A stretch of DNA of 64,000 bases from Cerasicoccus frondis (lineage in GTDB: Bacteria > Verrucomicrobiota > Verrucomicrobiia > Opitutales > Cerasicoccaceae). A program made the translations under genes and the position numbers. Positions within the stretch are counted from its first letter, which is position 1; every line of letters begins with the position of its first letter. Positions 1 to 7,327 of the stretch are shown in pieces. The stretch covers positions 186,001 through 250,000 of the forward strand of contig JAVDPC010000004.1 of the NCBI GenBank assembly GCA_031296915.1, read 5' to 3'. The notes below the pieces were generated by a model. The model did no database searches. It had not been told where the DNA came from and saw only the letters and a list, made by a program, of their open reading frames with translations.

Positions 1-386
1 TCGGCTTTTTCGTTAACGACATCTCGCGCAGCGCCGCCTTTTACGAGGCGTGCCTAGCGCCGCTGGGTTTGCGCATTGCTCAGCGCCAACCACACATCAA
101 CGCCGTCATCATTTCCGGCGAATCGGAGTATCCGTTCATCTGGATGGGCGAAACGCCGCCTGATGGCGACTACCACGGCGCCCCGGTCAGCAAGGACGCC
201 ACACGCCCCATCCACCTGGCCTTTAAAGCAGCCAGCAAGGAAGCAGTTGAGGCCTTCTATCAAGCTGGGCTTGCCCACGGCGGCAAATGCAACGGCGAAC
301 CCGAAGACGACGGCTACCACTACTACGCCGCCTACTTAATCGACCCCGACGGCAACAACATCGAAGCCGGCATTCATTTATCATAA
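1..386 (+). CDS. VOC/glyoxalase-family protein (5' truncated)
   Basis: The reading frame is open from base 3 to the stop at 384-386 and its start lies outside the window. The visible N-terminus has the FVNDISRSAAFYE pattern and an APLGL segment typical of the first beta-alpha unit of vicinal-oxygen-chelate (VOC) proteins. The end reads DPDGNNIEAGIH, the usual C-terminal metal-ligand Glu segment of the fold. VOC proteins bind a divalent metal and include lactoylglutathione lyases, dioxygenases and resistance proteins; the substrate cannot be told from this fragment. It ends 13 bp before the next gene, so the two may be co-transcribed. Confidence 0.85.
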   Translation, partial: GFFVNDISRSAAFYEACLAPLGLRIAQRQPHINAVIISGESEYPFIWMGETPPDGDYHGAPVSKDATRPIHLAFKAASKEAVEAFYQAGLAHGGKCNGEPEDDGYHYYAAYLIDPDGNNIEAGIHLS

Positions 387-399
387 CACCTCTTTCCAA

Positions 400-1596
400 A
401 TGGACCCTTTAAAAATCGCCATCATCTCCCGCGCGCCACGCTGCTACAGCACCAAACGCATCCGCGAAGCATGCACCCTGCGCGGCCACAAACCCAAAGT
501 CCTCGATCCGCTGAAGTTCGGCATCTACGTCGAGTCCAAGCACCCGAGCCTCACCTTTCGCTCACGGCGACTCAGCGAATACGACGCCGTTATCCCGCGC
601 ATCGGCGCATCCGTCACGTTTTACGGCGCAGCGGTCGTCCGGCAGTTTGAGCAAATGGGCGTGTGGAGCGCCAACCCTTCGCAGTCGATCATCATCTCGC
701 GCGACAAACTGCGCAGCCTGCAAGTGCTCTCTCGCTACGACCTCGGCATTGCGCCGTCGGCCTTTGTCCGCGACCGCAAAGACGTCCTGCCCGCCATCGA
801 ACGCGTGGGCGGCGCGCCCGTCATCATCAAGCTCCTCGAAGGCACGCAAGGCGTGGGCGTCATTTTGGCGGACTCGATTAAAATCGCCGAAGCGATCATC
901 GAGACCTTGCAATCGAAGTCGCTCAACGTGCTGATCCAGAAATTCGTCAGCGAAAGCCGCGGCAAAGACATCCGCGCCTTTGTGGTGGGTGATCGCGTCG
1001 TGACCGCCATGCGCCGCAAGGCCGTCGGCTCCGAATTCCGCAGCAACGTCCACCGTGGCGGCGAAACCGAGCGCGTCACCCTCACCCCCGAGTATGAGCG
1101 CACCGCCGTGCGCGCAGCGCAAATCCTCGGCCTGCGTGTGGCGGGCGTCGACATGCTCGAAGGCGCTGACGGCCCCGTCATCATGGAAGTCAATTCCTCC
1201 CCCGGCTTAGAGGGCATTGAGAAGGCGACCGGCGTCGATGTCGCAGGCGCGATTGTCGATTACCTCGTGGAAAACGTTCGCTTCGACGACCTCGATCTAC
1301 GCCAACGCCTAAGCCTCGCCCGGGGCTTTCAGGTGGCCGAGTTCACCGTTGGCCAGGACTCCAATCTCGCCAACCGCAGCATCGCCGACAGCGGCCTGCG
1401 CGAGCGCGACGTCATCGTGCTGTCCATCAATCGCAACGGGCAAGTCCACGCTGCGCCCAAGGGGGACGACGTGATTCACGCCGGCGACCTGCTGCTCTGC
1501 TACGGCCGCAAAAACACCCTCCGCGACTACCTGCCGCTCAAAAGCAATTCCAAGAAAAAGAAAGCAAAGAAGAAGGACGCTGAACCTCAGCAATAG
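400..1596 (+). CDS. RimK-family ATP-grasp ligase with C-terminal RCK_C domain
   Basis: The first ~290 of 398 residues match RimK-type ATP-grasp ligases, which add glutamate (or a similar amino acid) to a C-terminus such as that of ribosomal protein S6. The N-terminus reads IAIISRAPRCYSTKRI, a glycine-rich ATP loop EGTQGVGV follows, and a metal-binding MEVNSSPGLEGIE sits near residue 270. From about residue 309 a second domain (VAEFTVGQDSNLANRSI, then GDLLLCYG) resembles the RCK_C/TrkA_C ligand-binding domain of potassium channels and antiporters. A lysine-rich tail (KKKKAKKK) closes the protein. Plain RimK is about 300 residues, so this is a fusion. The next gene is an AstE/AspA-like deacylase, a family often found beside rimK. 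What is ligated to what is unknown. Confidence 0.85.
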   Translation: MDPLKIAIISRAPRCYSTKRIREACTLRGHKPKVLDPLKFGIYVESKHPSLTFRSRRLSEYDAVIPRIGASVTFYGAAVVRQFEQMGVWSANPSQSIIISRDKLRSLQVLSRYDLGIAPSAFVRDRKDVLPAIERVGGAPVIIKLLEGTQGVGVILADSIKIAEAIIETLQSKSLNVLIQKFVSESRGKDIRAFVVGDRVVTAMRRKAVGSEFRSNVHRGGETERVTLTPEYERTAVRAAQILGLRVAGVDMLEGADGPVIMEVNSSPGLEGIEKATGVDVAGAIVDYLVENVRFDDLDLRQRLSLARGFQVAEFTVGQDSNLANRSIADSGLRERDVIVLSINRNGQVHAAPKGDDVIHAGDLLLCYGRKNTLRDYLPLKSNSKKKKAKKKDAEPQQ

Positions 1597-1769
1597 TTTT
1601 TCTATGCCTCTCAATTCTCACTCGCTGGCAAAGATGGCGCGGATCGTCTCGATCCACACCAGCGTCCCGCTGGTCCGTGGCATTTGCACATTGTGCAAAT
1701 GCCAGTCTGATGAAACTGCGGATCGTCTCGATCCGCGCCACCTCTTTTGATCCACTTCGCACCAACCAC
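1597..1769. repeat. Intergenic spacer with palindrome and direct repeats
   Basis: This 173-bp spacer holds a 25-nt near-perfect palindrome at 1679-1703 (arms GCATTTGCAC and GTGCAAATGC around a central T-rich base step). Direct repeats of GCGGATCGTCTCGATCC lie at about 1639 and 1718. A smaller CCAGCG/CGCTGG hairpin lies between them. The palindrome could be an operator or an RNA hairpin. It has no T-tract, so it is not an obvious terminator. An open frame through it extends the following gene by 31 codons, but the low-complexity, repeat-derived residues argue that this part is not translated. Confidence 0.6.
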
Positions 1770-2858
1770 ATGACCACCCCCAAGAAGACGACGCGCCGCA
1801 AGCCCAAGCCAATCAAGCTCGGCGGGCAAACCATTCCCGCTGGCGAATCCCGGGACGTGCGGTTGAAAATCTCTGAGACATACACGGGCGACGAAATCGC
1901 GTTGCCCGTGCGCGTCATCCACAGCGTCAAGCCCGGCCCCAAGGTCTTCATCTCCGCCGCGATCCACGGCGACGAAATCAACGGCACCGGCATCGTCCAC
2001 GACCTCCTTTACGACGAGCAAATCACCATCGAGCGCGGCACCCTCTTTTTAATACCCGTAGTCAACGTCTTCGGCTTCGAAACGCATGAGCGTTACCTCC
2101 CTGACCGCCGCGACCTCAACCGTAGTTTTCCCGGCAATGAAACCGGCAGCCTCGCCTCGCGCATTGCCGCCATTTTCATGCGCGAAATCGTCAGCCAGTG
2201 CGACTACGGGATCGACCTCCACTCCGCCGCTTTCCAGCGCACCAACTTCCCCAATGTGCGCGCCGACCTGGCCAACGCCGACACCCGCATGCTCGCGCAC
2301 GCCTTCGGCTGCCCGCTGATCGTCGATGGTCGCGGCCCCGAAGGCTCCCTGCGCCGCGAAGCCTGCAAGGCCGGTTGCCCAACCATCATCCTCGAAGCTG
2401 GCGAACCCTGGAAGATCGAACGCGGCATCCTGGAGCTCGGCGTGCGCGGCATTCGCAACGTCCTCATCGAGCTCCGCATGCTCACCGGCGAGACCATCCC
2501 GCCGCCCTACCAAATACGCGCCAAGAAAACGACGTGGGTGCGCGCCGAGGTCGGCGGCATCCTGCGCTACCACATCGGCGCCGGCGAGTGGGTCGAAGCC
2601 GGGCAGCCCATTGCGACGAATTACACCATCCTCGGCCAAGCGCAATACACCCTCGTCAGCCCGAGCGACGGCGTCATCCTCAGCCTGGCGACGCTCCCCG
2701 CAGTCAAGCCTGGCGAACCAGTCGTCCACATTGCCATCCCCACGCGCAGCCTCGCGGCGCTCCGCAAGGAATACCAAAACCGCAAGGGCCTCACCGACCG
2801 CGTCCGCCGCGACCTCGCCACCAACATCGCCATGACCGACTTCACCGGCGAGAGCTGA
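1770..2858 (+). CDS. Succinylglutamate desuccinylase/aspartoacylase-like M14 protein
   Basis: The 362-residue protein belongs to the AstE/AspA zinc-hydrolase branch of the M14 carboxypeptidase fold, which removes an acyl or amino-acid group from an amide. Zinc and substrate motifs are visible: AAIHGDEINGTG (first His and Glu), RDLNRSFPG (Arg/Asn substrate site), IDLHSA (second His) and ILEAGEPW (catalytic Glu region). A beta-rich C-terminal domain follows from about residue 270 (VRAEVGGILRYHIGAGEWVEAGQPI). I chose the ATG at 1770 because the frame upstream runs through repeats. Beside a RimK-like ligase, it may process the ligase's product or a small molecule. That pairing is known from other genomes; its chemistry here is inference. 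Confidence 0.85.
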   Translation: MTTPKKTTRRKPKPIKLGGQTIPAGESRDVRLKISETYTGDEIALPVRVIHSVKPGPKVFISAAIHGDEINGTGIVHDLLYDEQITIERGTLFLIPVVNVFGFETHERYLPDRRDLNRSFPGNETGSLASRIAAIFMREIVSQCDYGIDLHSAAFQRTNFPNVRADLANADTRMLAHAFGCPLIVDGRGPEGSLRREACKAGCPTIILEAGEPWKIERGILELGVRGIRNVLIELRMLTGETIPPPYQIRAKKTTWVRAEVGGILRYHIGAGEWVEAGQPIATNYTILGQAQYTLVSPSDGVILSLATLPAVKPGEPVVHIAIPTRSLAALRKEYQNRKGLTDRVRRDLATNIAMTDFTGES

Positions 2859-3244
2859 AGTCATCATTGCAGCCGGCCTAGAGCACTTTGGTTCATTATG
2901 CCTCCTATTTAATGGTGGAGCCTGGCGCCCCCAGCAGGCTTTGTTGTCACACAGTAAGCAGGATGAAGCAGCCCGGTAGGGACACCGGGCTCCACCTGTT
3001 GGATGATTCGAACGAGGATGACACCCCTAAATCCCTTATCCATTTTACCTATTTATTAATTTATAAACACTAAATAATATACAAACACACATGGCGAAGA
3101 GTTGGAAGGCGATGCCCCCTATGCCGCCGCGTTGCACTACGGACATTCGACCTCCACAATCGAAACGCCATCCGTCGCAACGCAGCGGTAAGGAAACACC
3201 GCCCTCCACTGAACTCAGACTTACATGAAACGCCGCTCGCTTGG
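2859..3244. repeat. Repeat-bearing spacer with GCCCGGTAGGGACACCGGGC copy
   Basis: I see no convincing gene in this 386-bp stretch. It begins with TAGAGCACTTT (2879-2889), the same 11 bases that end the MITE-like element at 45.2 kb, but no opposite end is nearby. At 2971-2990 lies GCCCGGTAGGGACACCGGGC followed by TCCACC, a copy of a hairpin repeat also found at 43.2 and 44.9 kb. The rest is AT-rich up to about 3090, then turns into coding-like GC content without a supported frame. Confidence 0.6.
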
Positions 3245-3898
3245 CTACGAGCGAGAATTCGAAGAACGCCGACGCCAGATCATCAAGCAACCCAACGTGA
3301 TCGAACCAAAGATAAGCGCATAGGTGGATGGCTCGGGCACCGAGGAAATCACCACGAACGAAACCGGGTCGCCCGCGCCGCTGAACGTCGACAGCTCATA
3401 CTCCGGGTAATTGCCATTTTCGATTTCCTGCACGAGTTCTTCAATGGTTCCAACCAAATCGTCGGCATTGATAACGAAGTTCTCGATACTCTTTAGGTGG
3501 CCTTTGATCTCCGCAACCTCAATGGCCGTCATGTCGTGTTCAATAGCAGATGGCGAAAGAGAATTGGTGTCATAATCGACCGCAAAATCATCAACGCCAG
3601 AGGTGAAAAGCAGCGCCAACTCCAGGCTATCCACCTCCCCATTCAACCAGAGCTTCAAGTCCAGCCCGTCAAAGGCTTCGACGCCAGATACATAAGCAGT
3701 AAAGTCCAGGCTTTCTCCATTCAGCGCATCCACATTCCCCCAGCCAACTTCGCCGCTTGTCCCAGTGAACGAGCCACTGCCAAAGAGAGACACCACCTCA
3801 TTTTCAAGGTCAACAAGGATGCCTAGTCCGGCCTCAGAGGTTGGGGTTAGCAGGGTGGCGCTTAGCGCGAGTAGGGCAGCAATAGAGTAGTATCTCAT
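3245..3898 (-). CDS. PEP-CTERM sorting domain protein
   Basis: This is an exported 217-residue protein. An N-terminal signal peptide (LLALSATLLTPTSEA) comes first. At the C-terminus there is a classic PEP-CTERM tripartite signal: VPEPSTYALI, a hydrophobic helix, then a basic WRRRSSNSRS tail. Such proteins are recognised by an exosortase and attached to or released from the outer envelope, often in exopolysaccharide-producing bacteria. The middle is acidic, with no domain I recognise. The ATG at 3898 is preferred over a TTG four codons earlier. No exosortase gene is in the window. Function beyond surface sorting is unknown. Confidence 0.85.
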   Translation of the reverse strand: MRYYSIAALLALSATLLTPTSEAGLGILVDLENEVVSLFGSGSFTGTSGEVGWGNVDALNGESLDFTAYVSGVEAFDGLDLKLWLNGEVDSLELALLFTSGVDDFAVDYDTNSLSPSAIEHDMTAIEVAEIKGHLKSIENFVINADDLVGTIEELVQEIENGNYPEYELSTFSGAGDPVSFVVISSVPEPSTYALIFGSITLGCLMIWRRRSSNSRS

Positions 3899-3910
3899 GG
3901 GATAAACCAA

Positions 3911-4777
3911 TTAAGCGGATTTCGGGTCAGACATCAATTCCAATCCCCAGAAGCGTGTGTGAATTTTTATTAACCTCGCATTAATAATTCATTAACCTTT
4001 AACCGTAAGGCCCCGGAAAACCCGATACGTAACTCATTGATTACCAAGTCGAGTTAATAGTCACTCGTGCTCACTAGCTCTCACTATTAATATTCCTTTG
4101 TTCACATAAAAATCTTGCTGTCCGCCTGCTGATTCGCCATGCTGTAGCGTGACAATGGGATGCTCCTCCGAGCAATCCCATGCGCAGTGGCCAAGCCTAG
4201 ACGCCCAGCCACCGCAACCCATATACCCAACTCAAACCCACTACCGTCATGTGTTATCGAAAACAACTTTACCGCGCCCAGCCGCCAGCCAGTGAGCCTT
4301 AGCGCGCCCTGACCGGCGCACCGCCGGACCAGTCTTGTGCCGCCGCCCAGTCTGTGCGACTGCGAGCGCGGCGTTGGGCCAGGGCATGACCAGAGTCGGC
4401 ACAGACGCCGCTCAATTTTCATGCCAGGCTTAAATGCGAACTTTGCGATGCAAAGTATAATTTACTTTGCAGGACAAAGCTTCCGCCAACGTCGCCCCGG
4501 TTGATGCCACGCAGGCCAGGAACGCCGCACGAAGTGCGACTAGCCCAAGGGAGTCCCCGCCACCGCGTACGCCGCCCAAGCATGCGCGGGATAGCACGCT
4601 GCATACGCAATTCATGATGCAGCGCCGGATGCTTGCGCCCCATTGCCACGATTGAGGGTCATCATCCCCCCCCCCCCCCCCCCACACACACACGCACACC
4701 ACACAAAGCAACGCCCCCCCCTCCTCCAATAATTTGACCAAACCGAACTTTAATTTTTAATTTGCTCACTTTAATCT
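3911..4777. other. Gene-poor region with palindrome copies, C18 tract and AT repeat
   Basis: No reading frame in this 867-bp stretch has recognisable protein character. The first 190 bases are AT-rich and may hold the promoter of the PEP-CTERM gene. At 4440-4456 there is a perfect ACTTTGCGATGCAAAGT palindrome, followed at 4464-4480 by a degenerate second copy. An uninterrupted run of 18 C residues lies at 4666-4683, followed by a CA-rich stretch. At about 4750-4776, ending at the start codon of the transporter gene, lies a copy of the AATTTGCTCACTTTAA repeat. The GC-rich middle (about 4260-4650) could be decayed coding DNA, but I cannot name its source. Confidence 0.5.
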
Positions 4778-6130
4778 ATGACCACCACGCCCAACATCCT
4801 CACCATTCCCAACATTCGCTGGTTCATTGCGTTCCGGGTGTTTTTCAATGCGCGGTTTTATTACCCGGTGTTCACGGTGTTGTTTTTGGACATTGGGCTT
4901 TCGCTGGAGGAATTCTTTTTGCTCAACGCAGTCTGGGCGGCGTCCATTGTGTTGCTCGAAGTGCCTTCCGGCGCCTTTGCCGATACCTTTGGGCGACGAA
5001 ATCTGGTGCGGCTGGCAGGCGTGTGCATGGTTGTCGAGCTAGCCATCATCGCGTTTGTGCCGATGGGCAGTCATTGGCTGCTGTTGCTCGCCTTTGGCGT
5101 GAATCGGTTTATCAGCGGCGCGGCGGAAGCCTTTGCCAGCGGAGCGGACGAAGCGCTGGCCTATGATTCGCTCAAGGCCCTCAAACGCGAAAAAGAATGG
5201 CCCAGCGTGCTGGACCTGCTGATGCGGCTGCAATCGCTTGGGTTCCTGTTTGGCATGTTGCTTGGGGCCGCCGCTTACGACCACGAATTCGTCAACGCCG
5301 CCCTGCAACTCATCCACCTCCCCGGTGAGCTAACCCGGGAAACCACGCTCCGCTTCCCCCTCTACCTGACGCTGGGCACATCGTTCATTACCCTCCTGGC
5401 CGCCTGGCGCTTAACCGAACCACCTGTAGACACCCACGCCGATGAGACGCCCGCCAATGCGCGCGCCGCCTTCGCCCTGGTCGGTCAAACCGGCAAGTGG
5501 ATCCTGGCGACCAACATTGTGCTGGTGCTCATCGTGGCCAGCGTCTGCTTCGATAGCCTGGTCCGCGTCGGATTGACGATCAACAGCGAGTATTATCGCC
5601 TCATTGGTCTGCCCGAAGCAGCGCTCGGCGTCATGGGCGCTCTGGGCGGGCTGATGGGCTTATTTATCCCCATGCTTGCGCGCAAGCTGGTGGAGCGGAA
5701 AAGCGCGCTGGCGAACTTTAGCCTGCTGGCCGCAATCATCCTCGTGAGCCTGATTGGCCAAGCGCTGCTAATCCGCTATTGGGGCGTAATTCCCGCGCTC
5801 GGCATTGGCGGCTCGATGTTTCTGCTCAACTTTTTCATGAGCCATTACCTCAACGAAGCGGTCACCGACTCGCGCCGCCGCGCCACGGTGCTGAGCTTTC
5901 GCAGCCTGGCCAACAACATCGCCTATGGCCTGGCGGGTGTCGTGTTCTTCGCACTCACCAGCGGCTTTGATGACCCAAGCGACGCTGCAACCACTACCGA
6001 AGGCGAAGTTTTACATGGCGGTGACGCTGCATTCGCCCAACTCCTCCAAACGATGCCCATACTTTTCCTAGGCTTGATGGCCTTTCTATGCTATTATTCC
6101 CGAAATCGTCTACAGCATTTACTGAAGTAA
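4778..6130 (+). CDS. Major facilitator superfamily (MFS) transporter
   Basis: The 450-residue protein is very hydrophobic with about 12 membrane segments in two halves. The first half carries the loop 2-3 signature (EVPSGAFADTFGRRNLV), matching the GxLaDrxGrr MFS motif A. The second half begins after a polar central loop (about residues 210-235, RLTEPPVDTHADETPANAR). It would be an inner-membrane transporter driven by ion gradients; the substrate is not evident, and drug or sugar efflux-type families are all possible. The start codon abuts an AT-rich dispersed repeat, so the ribosome-binding region lies inside the repeat. The response regulator gene follows 64 bp downstream on the same strand. 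Confidence 0.85.
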   Translation: MTTTPNILTIPNIRWFIAFRVFFNARFYYPVFTVLFLDIGLSLEEFFLLNAVWAASIVLLEVPSGAFADTFGRRNLVRLAGVCMVVELAIIAFVPMGSHWLLLLAFGVNRFISGAAEAFASGADEALAYDSLKALKREKEWPSVLDLLMRLQSLGFLFGMLLGAAAYDHEFVNAALQLIHLPGELTRETTLRFPLYLTLGTSFITLLAAWRLTEPPVDTHADETPANARAAFALVGQTGKWILATNIVLVLIVASVCFDSLVRVGLTINSEYYRLIGLPEAALGVMGALGGLMGLFIPMLARKLVERKSALANFSLLAAIILVSLIGQALLIRYWGVIPALGIGGSMFLLNFFMSHYLNEAVTDSRRRATVLSFRSLANNIAYGLAGVVFFALTSGFDDPSDAATTTEGEVLHGGDAAFAQLLQTMPILFLGLMAFLCYYSRNRLQHLLK

Positions 6131-6194
6131 AAGCGGGTCTATCCCGACTATATTTCATTTGCCAAAACCAGTAGGTGACTTTTCTATTACTGTT

Positions 6195-6845
6195 ATGAAG
6201 CGTGTTTATGTCGTTGAAGACCAGACCATTCTGCGAGACCTGATTATCCGACTGCTAGAATCTTACCCCGATATCGAAGTGGCTGGATCCACCGGTGACG
6301 GCCAGGTCGCCGTGACCGAAGTTACCCGTACGATGCCAGATATTTTAATCCTGGACATCATGCTGCCCAACTTAAACGGAATCGAGCTGCTCCGCCAAAT
6401 TCGCAAAGGCGAACACAAGCCACGAGTGCTCGTTTTTTCCGCATTTCCGAGCAAGAGCACCGTCAAAAAACTACTCGAAGCCGGCATTGATGGCTTCGTG
6501 GAGAAAGACGCCAACCTTTCCGACCTCGAAATCGCCGTGGAAAAGATCGTCGCTGGCCAAACCCATTTCGGCCTGCGCATCGTGGACATCATGCGCGAAA
6601 TCATGGTCAACCCCAACCAAAGCGATTCACTGGATGAGCTCACCCCGCGTGAGCGCCAGATCCTCCAACTCATCGCCGAAAGTTGCACGAGTAAGGAAAT
6701 CGCCGTCAAGCTCGACATTTCGGTCAAAACCGCAGACACCCACCGCGCCAATTTGATGAAGAAGCTCGACGTGCACGACGTCGCCGGCCTCACCCGCCAA
6801 GCCATTGCCTTTGGCTTAGTGAACCCGCCGCAGAACTTTGATTAG
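6195..6845 (+). CDS. NarL/LuxR-family two-component response regulator
   Basis: This is a standard 216-residue regulator with an N-terminal receiver domain and a C-terminal LuxR-type helix-turn-helix. The receiver has the acidic pair in VVEDQ, the phospho-acceptor Asp at about residue 54 in ILDIMLP and the conserved Lys in VEKDA. The HTH has LTPRERQILQLIAE and SVKTADTHRANLMKKL. Phosphorylation by a partner histidine kinase would promote DNA binding; no kinase gene lies nearby, so the partner is an orphan kinase elsewhere. The ATG at 6195 places MKRVYVVEDQ at the N-terminus, the usual form; an upstream TTG would add 12 residues. Confidence 0.93.
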   Translation: MKRVYVVEDQTILRDLIIRLLESYPDIEVAGSTGDGQVAVTEVTRTMPDILILDIMLPNLNGIELLRQIRKGEHKPRVLVFSAFPSKSTVKKLLEAGIDGFVEKDANLSDLEIAVEKIVAGQTHFGLRIVDIMREIMVNPNQSDSLDELTPRERQILQLIAESCTSKEIAVKLDISVKTADTHRANLMKKLDVHDVAGLTRQAIAFGLVNPPQNFD

Positions 6846-6943
6846 ACATTAAAGTGAGTAAATTGAACAGGACAGCTATCGCGCTAACCAAGCCAATCTA
6901 CGCTCGTCACTTTAATTTTTAATTTGCTCACTTAAATCTACAG
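6846..6943. terminator. Inverted-repeat spacer between convergent genes (probable bidirectional terminator)
   Basis: The spacer begins with ATTAAAGTGAGTAAATT and ends with AATTTGCTCACTTAAAT, so its ends can pair into a long AT-rich stem. It lies between two convergent genes. The same repeat pair borders the spacer at 50.2-50.3 kb, and a single arm lies before the MFS gene. A terminator or RNA 3'-end stabiliser is likely. It could instead be a small repeat element. Confidence 0.5.
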
Positions 6944-7255
6944 TCAGCCATGCTGACCGTCCCCGAGCTTCCGCAGGTATTCCCAGGAATAAATGCCGGT
7001 CCGATGACCATCGCTAAAGTCAAAGCGAACGGCGTAATTACCTTGGTAGTCCCAGCCCTCAATCTTCACGCCCGGAAATTCCCGTGGTCCGTCGCCGCCG
7101 TACTGGTTGCCGAATATGTCCTTTTCGCCAACGTTTTCCGCGCTCGGGCTTTGGGCGCGTAGGTACTCGCCAGTGAAGTAGTCTTCGCGACCATCTGGCC
7201 AACGGACCGCCAGCTCAGCGCCGATCAATTGCAAATCTTCGGGAGGTTGTTGCAT
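6944..7255 (-). CDS. DUF971 (gamma-butyrobetaine hydroxylase N-terminal-like) protein
   Basis: This 103-residue protein has the single-domain DUF971 pattern: an early VRWPDGREDYFTGEYLR (LxVxWxDG...LR) and a late YAVRFDFSDGHRTGIYSWEYLR, which closely matches the GxYAxRxxFxDGHxTGIYSWxxLR signature. Stand-alone DUF971 proteins are small and of uncertain function; the same domain forms the N-terminal part of gamma-butyrobetaine hydroxylases, and iron-sulfur-related roles have been suggested for some. The gene is divergent from the large alpha-2-macroglobulin gene, with a 72-bp shared upstream region. Confidence 0.85.
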   Translation of the reverse strand: MQQPPEDLQLIGAELAVRWPDGREDYFTGEYLRAQSPSAENVGEKDIFGNQYGGDGPREFPGVKIEGWDYQGNYAVRFDFSDGHRTGIYSWEYLRKLGDGQHG

Positions 7256-7327
7256 GAATGATGATAAATAAAATTAAAAAGAAACCTTAGAACGCACAAA
7301 GATGTCGAAGCGTGGAAGAAAATCAAT

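Noticed and set aside
2888..3073. Small plus-strand protein after the deacylase
   Set aside because: Much of it is the translated GCCCGGTAGGGACACCGGGC repeat and AT-rich sequence; no start context.
4102..4741. Open frames across the GC-rich and poly-C region
   Set aside because: They overlap in several frames, contain homopolymer-derived residue runs, and show no domain or start context.
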